Source: Amphiplicatus sp046296195
Lineage (GTDB): Bacteria > Pseudomonadota > Alphaproteobacteria > Caulobacterales > Parvularculaceae
Direction: 5' to 3'
Assembly (NCBI GenBank): GCA_046296195.1
Contig: JBKBLR010000004.1
Location: 1 to 64,000, forward strand
Length of the DNA: 64,000 nucleotides
Shown: one piece after another, positions 18,018 to 26,074 of the stretch
Position numbering within the stretch: the stretch's first letter is position 1
Layout of the letters: each line of letters begins with the position of its first letter
The notes under the pieces: generated by a model
What the model was told of the DNA's origin: nothing
The model's input: the letters and a program-made list of their open reading frames with translations, nothing else
The model's database searches: none
Made by a program: the position numbers and the translations under genes

Positions 18018-18460
18018 TCCACCTGATCCGCCAGACGAGAGCCGACGCTAGTCGCGCCGCGGCTCAAGTGTCAACCCAAGTTGACGTCTAAGTGGATTGA
18101 CAGGCCCGTGCGCCATGAGCGAGGCTGGCGCTCCGCTGATGTCGCTTTCCCCGAGGAGGAAAATGTTGCTAGCCTCCATGCGACTCGCGGGTTCGGCGCT
18201 GAAGCGCCCGGCTCGCCGCGCCGGATGCATGGGCGCAATCGAGGTTGCGTGGCGTCGAGAGAGCGCGTTGGAACGCGAAAGGTGCCGCAAAGACGAACAG
18301 GTCGGTTCAAGGAAAAATCAGTTTTTGCGTTGCAGCATAAGTCGCCGGCCGACGCCTGCCCGGGAAAGGGAGATGCGTAGCGATGCTGACACCGAAGCGG
18401 ACTGGAGATGCAGCGCGACCAACAGCGTTCTGGGCGGAGTTTCTGCGAAAAGGAATCGTG
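18018..18460. other. 443-bp intergenic region between bchF and ppaA
   Basis: This is the only gene-free stretch over 300 bp. It contains the PpsR operators for bchF at 18069-18102. The remainder (18103-18460) must hold the ppaA promoter, but I see no convincing -35/-10 pair or further palindrome. Short frames here on both strands lack family features or good start sites. Confidence 0.6.
18069..18102. promoter_or_regulatory. Two overlapping PpsR/CrtJ-type operators before bchF
   Basis: Site 1 (18069-18086) is TGTCAACCCAAGTTGACG, an almost perfect TGT-N12-ACA palindrome with extended TGTCAA/TTGACG arms. Site 2 (18085-18102) is CGTCTAAGTGGATTGACA, with one good half-site. They share two bases. 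On the minus strand the first arm reads TTGACA and could be the bchF -35 box, so a bound repressor would block RNA polymerase. The TGT-N12-ACA consensus is established for CrtJ/PpsR; binding here is inferred. Confidence 0.8.
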
Positions 18461-19372
18461 ATGACTGATTTCTTTCCTGGCGCCGCGCAGAAATCCGACG
18501 TCGAGACGACCGGGCGGACCGACCGTGTCCTTGTTCCTTTCATCCGGCTTGGAGAGCAATTGCGGCAGGCGAAGGCCGCCGATTCCCCCGACGAAAATCG
18601 CGAAATCCTGATCAAAACCATCGAGGGCGAGATCATTCCGCGCCTGATGCTGACGCTGAAGGACGCGCGGGAGAAGGAGACGGCCGAGGCCGTCGGCGTC
18701 GTCTCGCCGACGGAAGAGGAACGGACCCGGTTTCTGTGGACGATCATGAATGGAAGCTCGGCGTCCTCGCGTCAGTTCGTATCCGGGCTGATCGCGCGCG
18801 GCGTATCGCGCGAAGCGGTCTATCTCGATCTTCTGACCGGCGCTGCGCGGCGGCTCGGCGAGATGTGGGAGCGCGACGACGCCGATTTCACCGATGTCAC
18901 CATCGGGCTTTGCCGGCTGCATCAGATCCTTCGCGAACAAAGCGCCCAGGCGTCGGTCGATTGGTCAGGGGGCAAGGCCGCGCCGAGCATCGTCCTTGCG
19001 ACCTGCGGCGAAGACCAGCACGTCTTCGGCGTCATCATGGTCTCCGAGTTCTTCCGCCGCGCCGGCTGGCGCGTCTGGTCCGAGCCCGCCGCGCCCTTGG
19101 GCGATTTGTCGACGCTCGTCGCCAACGAATGGTTCGACGCCATCGGCCTTTCGGCCTCCTGCGAGGCGCCGGCTGAGAGGATTTCGACAGAAATCGAGAC
19201 GCTCCGGCGAGCCTCAAAAAACCCCGGCGTCGTGGTCCTCGTCGGGGGCGGCCTCTTCAACAACAACCCTGACCTGGTCTCCAGGGTGGGCGCGGATGCA
19301 ACGGCTGCGGACGGAAAGGCCGCTGTCGAAATCAGCCGGAAGCTGGTTGTGACCGCCTTGCAGCAAGGCTAA
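18461..19372 (+). CDS. ppaA: PpaA/AerR-family cobalamin-domain photosynthesis regulator
   Basis: A 303-residue protein. Residues of about 80-170 form the helical domain seen before B12-binding domains (FVSGLIARGVSREAVYLDLL...RRLGEMWERDDADFTDV). A Rossmann-like B12-binding domain follows with GEDQHVFGV (DxHxxG type, His near 187) and a glycine-rich VVLVGGGLF. AerR in Rhodobacter capsulatus binds cobalamin and modulates CrtJ; PpaA of R. sphaeroides is the homologue. The ATG at 18461 follows AAAGGAATCGTG and is preferred over an upstream ATG at 18383. It lies directly before ppsR, as in other clusters. Confidence 0.9.
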   Translation: MTDFFPGAAQKSDVETTGRTDRVLVPFIRLGEQLRQAKAADSPDENREILIKTIEGEIIPRLMLTLKDAREKETAEAVGVVSPTEEERTRFLWTIMNGSSASSRQFVSGLIARGVSREAVYLDLLTGAARRLGEMWERDDADFTDVTIGLCRLHQILREQSAQASVDWSGGKAAPSIVLATCGEDQHVFGVIMVSEFFRRAGWRVWSEPAAPLGDLSTLVANEWFDAIGLSASCEAPAERISTEIETLRRASKNPGVVVLVGGGLFNNNPDLVSRVGADATAADGKAAVEISRKLVVTALQQG

Positions 19373-19387
19373 ACGGCAAGAGTTGGA

Positions 19388-20818
19388 GTGCACGAGTGTT
19401 CTGGTCCTGAGATGGATGCTGCGACGAATCGCGAGGCGACCGTTCCCTTCAAAAGTCCGAAGCGATTTTTGGGGGGGCTTGACGCGACCCTGACCGCGAA
19501 AGTGATCGCGTCGGCGGCCGACATCGCGCTCATCGTCGACAATGGCGTCATCAAGGATCTCGCTGTCAGCAATGAGGAACTGACCCGAGAGGGCTGCGAC
19601 GCCTGGCGCGGCCGGAAATGGATCGAAACGGTCACCGCTGAAAGCCGGGACAAGATCGAGGACCTCCTGAACGGCGATGCGGCGCGGCCCGCCGTCTGGC
19701 GGCAGGTCAATCATCCCACCGCGCATGGGCCTGACATTCCCATCAAATATACCGCTGTCAGGACCAGCAACGACAATCGCATCGTAGCCATCGGACGCGA
19801 CCTTCGGGGCGTCGCCGCGCTTCAGCAGCGCCTCGTGGAAACCCAGCAGGATCTCGATCGCGATTACGCCAAGCTGCGACAGGTCGAGGCGCGCTATCAA
19901 TCCTTGTTCCGAGCGGTATCGGAAGCAGTTCTGATCGTCGACGCCGACGAGCTTGCGATTGAGGAAGCCAATCCCGCCTGCGCGCAGATGCTGGCGACAT
20001 CGGTCGATCTCCTGAAGGGCGCGGCGTTGACGTCTTTGTTCGACAAGTCAGCGCATCGCGCCCTCGAGGCTGCGGCGGCCAAAGCGTTGACGGCCGGACG
20101 GTCGGAAGAAGCCGACCTCGCCCTCAGAAACGCCCGCAAAACGGTAGTGATGATCTCCGCTTTCCGGCAGGACAACAAAACAAGGCTGATCGTGCGGCTG
20201 CTGGCGGAAAAGCCCGCGGTCGCCCCTGCGCGCGCTGGATCCATGGGCGTTATCGAACATCTGCCCGACGGATTGCTTGTCGCCGGCGTTGATCTCCGGA
20301 TCATCGCCGCGAACCGCGCCTTCCTCGATCTTGCGCATCTGGCGAGCGAGCAGCAGGCGCTCGGCGCACATCTCGTGCAGTTTCTCGGGCGCTCGACGAC
20401 AGACCTCAACGTCCTCATTTCGAACATCAAGGCGCATGGCTTTGCGCGCAACTTCGCCACCGTTCTACGCGACAGGCACGGCAAAACCGAGGACGTGGAA
20501 GTCTCCGCGGTCTCGGCGCCGCAAAATGACACGACGGTTTACGGCTTTTCCGTGCGCAGCATCGCCCGGCGCCTGAAGGCGAGCGCGCATTTTGGCGGCG
20601 ACCTGCCGAATTCCGTCGATCGGCTGACGAGTCTCATCGGCCGCGTCTCTCTGAAGGATATCGTGCGCGAATCAACCGACGTGATGGAGAAGCTCTGCAT
20701 TGAGGCGGCGCTCGAGATCACGGGCGACAATCGCGCCTCGGCGGCGGAGATGCTCGGCCTTTCGCGGCAGGGGCTCTATTCGAAGCTGCGCCGCTTCGGC
20801 ATTCCGGAAAAGGAATGA
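19388..20818 (+). CDS. ppsR: PpsR/CrtJ photosynthesis gene repressor
   Basis: A protein of up to 476 residues with three PAS-like regions: N-terminal VIASAADIALIVD, middle YQSLFRAVSEAVLIVDADELA, and a third around VIEHLPDGLLVAGVDLRIIAAN. A Q-rich helical linker (LQQRLVETQQDLDRDYAKLRQ) joins the first two. The C-terminus is a Fis-type helix-turn-helix (EITGDNRASAAEMLGLSRQGLYSKLRRFGI). A cysteine at about 437, just before the HTH, matches the redox-sensitive cysteine known in CrtJ/PpsR. The start may be GTG 19388 or ATG 19412; neither has a strong Shine-Dalgarno. It probably represses the TGT-N12-ACA sites in this window under oxygen. Confidence 0.94.
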   Translation: MHECSGPEMDAATNREATVPFKSPKRFLGGLDATLTAKVIASAADIALIVDNGVIKDLAVSNEELTREGCDAWRGRKWIETVTAESRDKIEDLLNGDAARPAVWRQVNHPTAHGPDIPIKYTAVRTSNDNRIVAIGRDLRGVAALQQRLVETQQDLDRDYAKLRQVEARYQSLFRAVSEAVLIVDADELAIEEANPACAQMLATSVDLLKGAALTSLFDKSAHRALEAAAAKALTAGRSEEADLALRNARKTVVMISAFRQDNKTRLIVRLLAEKPAVAPARAGSMGVIEHLPDGLLVAGVDLRIIAANRAFLDLAHLASEQQALGAHLVQFLGRSTTDLNVLISNIKAHGFARNFATVLRDRHGKTEDVEVSAVSAPQNDTTVYGFSVRSIARRLKASAHFGGDLPNSVDRLTSLIGRVSLKDIVRESTDVMEKLCIEAALEITGDNRASAAEMLGLSRQGLYSKLRRFGIPEKE

Positions 20819-20828
20819 TCGGCGCGAA

Positions 20829-20846
20829 TGTCAAGTTGGATTGACG
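20829..20846. promoter_or_regulatory. PpsR-type operator before bchG
   Basis: TGTCAAGTTGGATTGACG fits TGT-N12-ACA with one mismatch. It lies between ppsR and bchG, 30 bp before the bchG GTG. The right arm TTGACG can serve as a -35 box; a TACTTT hexamer lies 17 bp further on, placing predicted transcription start next to the GTG. Confidence 0.75.
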
Positions 20847-20876
20847 CTCATCGGCGTCAACGATACTTTCGCCGCC

Positions 20877-21800
20877 GTGTCAGAGATCAAGGCCTCCGCG
20901 CGAATCGCCGCGCCGCCCAAGCTGCCGGCGCTGTCGGCGCTGACGGCGCTGTTGAAGCCGATCACCTGGTTCGCGCCGATGTGGGCCTTCGGCTGCGGCG
21001 TCGTCTCATCCGGCGCGCCGCTTGAAGGGCGCTGGCTGCATTTTCTTGGCGGCGTCTTGCTCGCCGGTCCCTTCGCCTGCGCGGCGAGCCAGGCCGTCAA
21101 CGATTGGTTCGACCGCCACGTCGACGCGATCAACGAACCCTATCGGCCCATCCCTTCAGGCCGCATGCCAGGACAGTGGGGCCTTTACGTCGCGGTTCTT
21201 TGGTCGGGATTGACGCTTCTGCTTGGCGCTCTTCTTGGTCCATGGGCTTTTGCCGCTTCTTTTGTCGCTGTCGCGCTCGCCTGGGCCTACAGCGCGCCGC
21301 CCTTGCGCCTGAAGCTCAATGGCTGGTGGGGCAACGCCGCCGTCGGATTTTCCTATGAAGGCGTCGCCTGGGTGACGGGCGGCGCCGTCATGCTCGCCGG
21401 CGCGCCCGGCTGGCCCATCCTCGCGCTCGCGGTTCTCTATTCGATCGGCGCGCATGGCATCATGACCCTCAACGATTTCAAGTCGATCGACGGCGACCGC
21501 GTTATGGGCGTGCGCTCGCTGCCGGTGCAGCTCGGGGCCGATCTTGCAGCGCGCGTCGCCTGCGTCGTGATGGCCGCACCGCAGGCCGTCGTCATCCTCG
21601 GCCTTATCGCCGCGGGCAAGAGCCTTTACGCCGCGATTATAGGGCTATCGCTCTTTATGCAGATTATCCTGATGCGGCGCCTCTTGGACAATCCGCGCGC
21701 CAACGCGCCTTGGTATAATGCGACGGGCGTATCGCTCTATGCCCTTGGCATGCTCGCCGCCGCTTTTGCTGTCCGGTCGATGGGCGGAGGCGCTTTGTGA
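20877..21800 (+). CDS. bchG: Bacteriochlorophyll synthase
   Basis: A 307-residue UbiA-family prenyltransferase that esterifies bacteriochlorophyllide a with geranylgeranyl or phytyl diphosphate. Eight or nine membrane helices are visible. The first Asp-rich motif is NDWFDRHVDAINEPYRPIPSG and the second is NDFKSIDGDRVMGVRSLPV. The GTG at 20877 begins the family-like N-terminus; it has no clear Shine-Dalgarno. A longer frame upstream overlaps ppsR and is rejected. The stop overlaps the next start (GTGA). Confidence 0.95.
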   Translation: MSEIKASARIAAPPKLPALSALTALLKPITWFAPMWAFGCGVVSSGAPLEGRWLHFLGGVLLAGPFACAASQAVNDWFDRHVDAINEPYRPIPSGRMPGQWGLYVAVLWSGLTLLLGALLGPWAFAASFVAVALAWAYSAPPLRLKLNGWWGNAAVGFSYEGVAWVTGGAVMLAGAPGWPILALAVLYSIGAHGIMTLNDFKSIDGDRVMGVRSLPVQLGADLAARVACVVMAAPQAVVILGLIAAGKSLYAAIIGLSLFMQIILMRRLLDNPRANAPWYNATGVSLYALGMLAAAFAVRSMGGGAL

Positions 21801-23134
21801 ACGGTCGGCAGGATTTTATCGGCTGGCTCGGCATCGTTCGCCTTGGCCTCGTTCAGGCCTCACTCGGTGCGATCGTCATCCTTGCGACCTCAACCCTCAA
21901 CCGTGTCATGGTCGTCGAACTCGCGCTGCCCGCACTCGTGCCGGGCGCGCTCGTCGGCTGGCATTACGGCGTGCAGCTGTCGCGCCCGCGCTGGGGCCAT
22001 GGCGCTGATGTCGGCGGACGCCGCGCTCCCTGGATTTTCGGCGGCATCCTGTCGCTTGCGCTTGGCGGGACGGCGGCGGCGGCGTCTACGGCGCTGATGC
22101 AGACGAGCGTCGTCTGGGGCTTCGGCGCCGCGTTCGTCTCCTTCTTCGCCATCGGCGTCGGGGTCGGCGCTGCGGGGACCAACCTTCTGGCGCTTCTCGC
22201 CGCCAAAGTTCCGCCGGCGCGCAAGGCGGCGGCCGCGGCGATCGTCTGGATCATGATGATCTTCGGCTTCGTGCTGACATCGATCATTTCCGGCGCGCTG
22301 CTTGATCCCTTTTCGATGTCGCGTCTCGTCGCCGTCAGCGCCGGCGTCGGGGCGATCGCGGTTCTTCTCACCGGGCTTGCGCTTGTGGGCGTCGAGGGCG
22401 CGCGCCAGCCGCCGGGCGCCGTCGCTGCGGCCAAACACGCCTTCCTGCCCGCTCTGAGGGAGGTCTGGAGCGATCCTCAGGCGCGGCGCTTTTCGGTCTT
22501 TGTTTTCGTGTCGATGCTCGCCTACAGCGCGCAGGACCTTATCCTCGAGCCGCTCGGCGGGCTCCTCTACGGAATGCCGCCCGGTGAAACGACGAAACTC
22601 TCCGGCGTACAGAACGGCGGCGTCCTCGTCGGGATGATCCTCACGGCGATTTTAGGATCGACGCTCGGCAAATCGAGCGCGCGTTTCATGCGCAAGTGGA
22701 CCGTTCTCGGTTGCGTTTGTTCGGCGGCCGCGCTCGGCGCGCTCGCCTTCGCCGCGTTGTCGGCGGGCGCTCTTCCGCTGTCGGCGCTCGTCTTCACGCT
22801 CGGTCTTGCGAACGGCGCTTTCGCTGTCGCGGCGATCGGCTCGATGATGACGCTTGCGAGCGCCGGCGCGCCCGGACGCGAGGGCACGCGTATGGGCGTG
22901 TGGGGCGCGGCGCAGGCGATCGCGTTTGGACTCGGCGGATTTCTCGGCGCCGCCGCGCTCGACGGTGCAAGGGCGATGCTGGGCGATCCGGCGCAGGCCT
23001 TTGCACTGGTGTTCACGATAGAAGCCGTCGCGTTTCTCGCCGCCGCCGTGCTGGCGGCGCGCGTCGGCAGATCTAGCGCAGATCATCTAAGGCTTCCAGC
23101 GATGCCGGCGGGCGACGCTGTCGCTGCGGAATGA
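21797..23134 (+). CDS. BCD-family MFS carrier of the bchG-bchP operon
   Basis: A 445-residue, 12-helix relative of PucC and LhaA. The N-terminus is GWLGIVRLGLVQASLGAIVILATSTLNRVMVVELALPALVPG, with the family signature RVMVVEL, and QDLILEPLGGLLYGM appears mid-protein. A gene of this type (often ORF427 or bch2) regularly sits between bchG and bchP. It presumably binds or delivers newly esterified pigment; the function is inferred from family and context. It starts at a GTG overlapping the bchG stop. Confidence 0.88.
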   Translation: MNGRQDFIGWLGIVRLGLVQASLGAIVILATSTLNRVMVVELALPALVPGALVGWHYGVQLSRPRWGHGADVGGRRAPWIFGGILSLALGGTAAAASTALMQTSVVWGFGAAFVSFFAIGVGVGAAGTNLLALLAAKVPPARKAAAAAIVWIMMIFGFVLTSIISGALLDPFSMSRLVAVSAGVGAIAVLLTGLALVGVEGARQPPGAVAAAKHAFLPALREVWSDPQARRFSVFVFVSMLAYSAQDLILEPLGGLLYGMPPGETTKLSGVQNGGVLVGMILTAILGSTLGKSSARFMRKWTVLGCVCSAAALGALAFAALSAGALPLSALVFTLGLANGAFAVAAIGSMMTLASAGAPGREGTRMGVWGAAQAIAFGLGGFLGAAALDGARAMLGDPAQAFALVFTIEAVAFLAAAVLAARVGRSSADHLRLPAMPAGDAVAAE

Positions 23135-23150
23135 CGGAGGGATAGGCTTT

Positions 23151-24371
23151 ATGGCTTTCGATGACCGCAATCCCACGGGCCTTTTCGACGCTGTCGTCGT
23201 CGGCGGCGGGCCGGCGGGAGCGACTGCGGCGGCGGACCTTGCGGCGAAAGGCCGGCGCGTCCTCCTGCTCGACAAGGCGCACCGCATCAAGCCTTGCGGC
23301 GGCGCCGTTCCGCCGCGCCTCATCAGGGATTTCGACATCCCGGACTCGCAGATCGTCGCGCGGGCGAAATCGGCGATGATGATCTCTCCTGCGGATCAGC
23401 GCGTCGACATGCCGGTCGGCGGCGGTTCCGTCGGCATGGTCGATCGGGAGCATTTCGATGAATGGCTGCGCGAGCGGGCGAGGGCGGCCGGCGCCGAACG
23501 TCGCGCCGGCGCTTTTCTGGGCGTGGAGCGCGGCGCGGACGGCGTCGCCGGCGTCTTGTGGCGTCCGAAAGGGGCGCCGAAGGATTCAGAGCCGCTGAAG
23601 GTCCGCACGAGGGCGATCATCGGCGCGGACGGCGCCAATTCCGGCGTCGCGCGCGCGACGATCGCGGGCGGTGGCGAGACGCCGTTCGTTTTCGCCTACC
23701 ACGAAGTCATCAAGTCTCCGGCTTCAAGCGACGTCGCCTTCGACGGCTCGCGCTGCGACATTTATTATCAAGGAGAGCTGTCGCCCGACTTCTACGCTTG
23801 GGTGTTTCCGCATGGCGAGACGACGAGCGTCGGCGTCGGGTCGGCGAATAAGGGGTTTTCCTTACGGGCAGCTGTCGGGTCGCTGCGATCGAAGACCGGG
23901 CTCGACAGGATGGAGACCGTTCGCTGTGAAGGCGCCCCGATTCCGCTCAAGCCGCTGAAGCGATGGGACAACGGCAGGGACGTCATCCTCGCCGGCGACG
24001 CCGCAGGATGCGTGGCGCCGGCTTCGGGCGAGGGCATCTATTACGCGATGGTCGGCGGGCGCATGGCGGCCGAGGGCGTCGATGAGATGCTCGCGACGGG
24101 GGATAAGCGCGCGCTCGCGCGGGTTCGCAAGCGCTACATGGCCGAGCACGGCAAGGTCTTCTTCATCCTCGGCGTCATGCAGCATTTTTGGTATCGCAAT
24201 GACAAGCGCCGCGAGCGTTTCGTCACCATGTGCAAAGACCCGGACGTGCAGCGCCTGACCTGGGACGCTTACATGAACAAGAGGCTCGGTAAGCCGGACC
24301 ACGCCGCGCATATGCGGATTTTCTTAAAGGACCTCGCGCATCTCTTCGGCGTCGTCTCGCCTCAGAATTGA
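23151..24371 (+). CDS. bchP: Geranylgeranyl (bacterio)chlorophyll reductase
   Basis: A 406-residue FAD-dependent reductase that hydrogenates the geranylgeranyl tail to phytyl. It has the dinucleotide-binding motif DAVVVGGGPAGATAAADLA, the family motif KPCGGAVPPRL and the second FAD motif LAGDAAGCVAPASGEGIYYAM. Length matches BchP. It follows the MFS gene by 16 bp and precedes tspO by 3 bp. Confidence 0.95.
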   Translation: MAFDDRNPTGLFDAVVVGGGPAGATAAADLAAKGRRVLLLDKAHRIKPCGGAVPPRLIRDFDIPDSQIVARAKSAMMISPADQRVDMPVGGGSVGMVDREHFDEWLRERARAAGAERRAGAFLGVERGADGVAGVLWRPKGAPKDSEPLKVRTRAIIGADGANSGVARATIAGGGETPFVFAYHEVIKSPASSDVAFDGSRCDIYYQGELSPDFYAWVFPHGETTSVGVGSANKGFSLRAAVGSLRSKTGLDRMETVRCEGAPIPLKPLKRWDNGRDVILAGDAAGCVAPASGEGIYYAMVGGRMAAEGVDEMLATGDKRALARVRKRYMAEHGKVFFILGVMQHFWYRNDKRRERFVTMCKDPDVQRLTWDAYMNKRLGKPDHAAHMRIFLKDLAHLFGVVSPQN

Positions 24372-24374
24372 GCG

Positions 24375-24860
24375 ATGGCAAAAGCCCGGCCAGCGCTGAC
24401 TGCCGCAGCCGCCGCCATTGCGGTCGCAATCGTGGGCGGCGCAATGACCGACATTGGGCCCTGGTACCGGAGCCTCGAAAAATCCGCCCTCGCGCCGCCG
24501 GACTGGGCGTTCGGGCCCGCCTGGACGATCATCTACGCGCTCGCGGCGATCGCCGCCGTGCTCGGCTGGCGCGCCGCGACTTCGAATCGCGCCCGGTCGT
24601 GGCTGCTCTCGCTCTTTTTCATCAACGCCGTCCTTAACGTCGCGTGGAGCTTTTTCTTTTTCACGCTGCGCCGACCGGACTGGGCGCTCGCCGAAGTCGC
24701 GACGCTGTGGATTTCCGTTCTGGCGCTGATGGCGTTTCTCTGGCCGCGCCGCCGCCTCGCGGCGCTCTGCCTTGCGCCCTATCTCGCTTGGGTCGCCTTC
24801 GCCTCCTATCTGAATTTCCGGGTCGTCGTTCTCAATGCGCCTTTCGAAGGCGGCGTATGA
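24375..24860 (+). CDS. tspO: TspO/MBR-family tryptophan-rich sensory protein
   Basis: A 161-residue protein with five hydrophobic helices and the family signatures APPDWAFGPAWTIIY and NVAWSFFFFTLRRPDWA. Rhodobacter TspO sits in the outer membrane, binds porphyrins and tunes photosynthesis gene expression to oxygen. In Rhodobacter it is found between crt genes; here it follows bchP. It overlaps the next gene by 4 bp (ATGA). Confidence 0.92.
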   Translation: MAKARPALTAAAAAIAVAIVGGAMTDIGPWYRSLEKSALAPPDWAFGPAWTIIYALAAIAAVLGWRAATSNRARSWLLSLFFINAVLNVAWSFFFFTLRRPDWALAEVATLWISVLALMAFLWPRRRLAALCLAPYLAWVAFASYLNFRVVVLNAPFEGGV

Positions 24861-25141
24861 CATTCGACTTCATCAGCCCGGGCTTCATTGACCTCATTCT
24901 TGTCTGCGTCGTGATCGAGGCCGCCGCTCTCTACGCCGTTTTTCCAGGCTTGAGGCGTGACGCGGAGATTGCATGGACGCTCGCTTCCGGCGCAGCCTTG
25001 ATGATGGCGCTCAGGCTTGCGCTCAGCGGCGGCGAAAAGATGCTTATCGCCGCCGCTCTGACAGCGGCGCTCGCGGCGCACGCCCTCTATCTTCGGGCGC
25101 GCATCGTCGCGACGGTAACAAACTTGAAGCTACGTAAGTGA
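24857..25141 (+). CDS. Small three-helix membrane protein of unknown function (orf94)
   Basis: 94 residues starting MTFDFISPGFIDLILVCVVI. Hydrophobic segments lie at about residues 10-30, 37-57 and 62-82, and the C-terminus is basic (TNLKLRK). The ATG overlaps the tspO stop, so the two are likely co-translated. I do not recognise a family. Its place between tspO and the cytochrome gene suggests a photosynthesis-linked membrane role, which is inference. Confidence 0.7.
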   Translation: MTFDFISPGFIDLILVCVVIEAAALYAVFPGLRRDAEIAWTLASGAALMMALRLALSGGEKMLIAAALTAALAAHALYLRARIVATVTNLKLRK

Positions 25142-25298
25142 AAGCGTGTCGGATCACCTTCTTTTGGAACGCCGCGATGGCGCAGATTTCAGTTTATTTT
25201 GAGGGCCGACGCGTCTAAACCCGGGTGCGTGACGGGGGCGTCCGGCGGCTATCGGCCAGCTGCGCGATCGCCAAACGAGGAATGATGGAGGATACCGG

Positions 25299-25943
25299 AT
25301 GCATTCTGTTGCGAAAATCCTGATTGCGGCGACGAGCGTCATTGCGCTCGCAGCTTGCGGCGGGTCGAAGGAGGGTTCATCGAGCTCGGCGGCGCCTGCG
25401 GCTTCGGCGCCCGCGCCGACTGCGGCGAATGAAACGCCGGCGCCAGCGCCGGCTGAGGAGCCTGTCGTGGAGCCAGCGGCGGTTGAGACGATGACCGTCG
25501 CCGACGCCGCCCCGGCGACGCATGCCGACGCAATGATGCCGGCGGCGGAAACCGCGGCGACGCCGGCGGCTGACGCGACGATCGTTGCTGCGGCCGCGAC
25601 GGCGGTCGCAGCGGGCGAGGATTACGGCGCCTTCACCGGCAATGTCGACGCCGGCAAGAAAGTCTTCGTGAAGTGCATGGCGTGCCACTCCGTGACGCAG
25701 GGACAGAACAAGGTTGGTCCGTCCCTGTACGGAATTGTCGGCCGTTCCGCCGGCTCGATCGCCGGCTTCACCTATTCCGCGGCGAACAAGAACTCCGGCA
25801 TCACTTGGACCGAGCAGGTCATGTTCGAATACCTCAAGAATCCGCAGCAATACATCAAGGGCACCAAGATGGTGTTTCCCGGCCTGCCGAGCGGTCAGGA
25901 CCGGGCGGACGTCATCGCATATCTCAAATCTGTCGCGCAGTAA
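25299..25943 (+). CDS. Lipoprotein-anchored class I cytochrome c
   Basis: 214 residues in three parts. Residues 1-20 are a lipoprotein signal with lipobox LAAC (Cys20). Residues 21 to about 108 are an Ala/Pro/Glu-rich flexible linker. Residues 110-214 are a class I cytochrome c with CMACH (126-130) and Met191 (TKMVFPG) as the axial ligand. The ATG follows GGAGG by 7 bases. The design resembles membrane-tethered cytochrome cy, but with a lipid anchor instead of a helix. With no pufC here, it is a good candidate for re-reducing the reaction centre. That role is inferred from context. Confidence 0.88.
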   Translation: MHSVAKILIAATSVIALAACGGSKEGSSSSAAPAASAPAPTAANETPAPAPAEEPVVEPAAVETMTVADAAPATHADAMMPAAETAATPAADATIVAAAATAVAAGEDYGAFTGNVDAGKKVFVKCMACHSVTQGQNKVGPSLYGIVGRSAGSIAGFTYSAANKNSGITWTEQVMFEYLKNPQQYIKGTKMVFPGLPSGQDRADVIAYLKSVAQ

Positions 25944-25966
25944 GACCGACAGTTTCGGATCGAAAC

Positions 25967-25997
25967 GGCGCGGGCGGCGACGCCCGCGCCTTTTTTT
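25967..25997 (+). terminator. Strong intrinsic terminator after the cytochrome gene
   Basis: A perfect 9-bp stem (GGCGCGGGC / GCCCGCGCC, 6-base loop GGCGAC) is followed directly by seven T. It lies 24 bp after the cytochrome stop and separates this operon from bchI-D-O. Confidence 0.93.
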
Positions 25998-26074
25998 CCT
26001 CCGGCGGGCCCCCGTGACGCGGCGGCTCAATTGCGCTAACCCTCGATGCAAGATTTCAGGCGGCGAAAGGCTTC

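Noticed and set aside
18097..18468. A 123-codon frame in the bchF-ppaA intergenic region
   Set aside because: It has no ribosome-binding site and no domain, and it overlaps the ppaA start.
25142..25298. FNR- or RegA-type site before the cytochrome gene
   Set aside because: The stretch has an AT-richer patch, but no TTGAT-N4-ATCAA or other palindrome strong enough to report.
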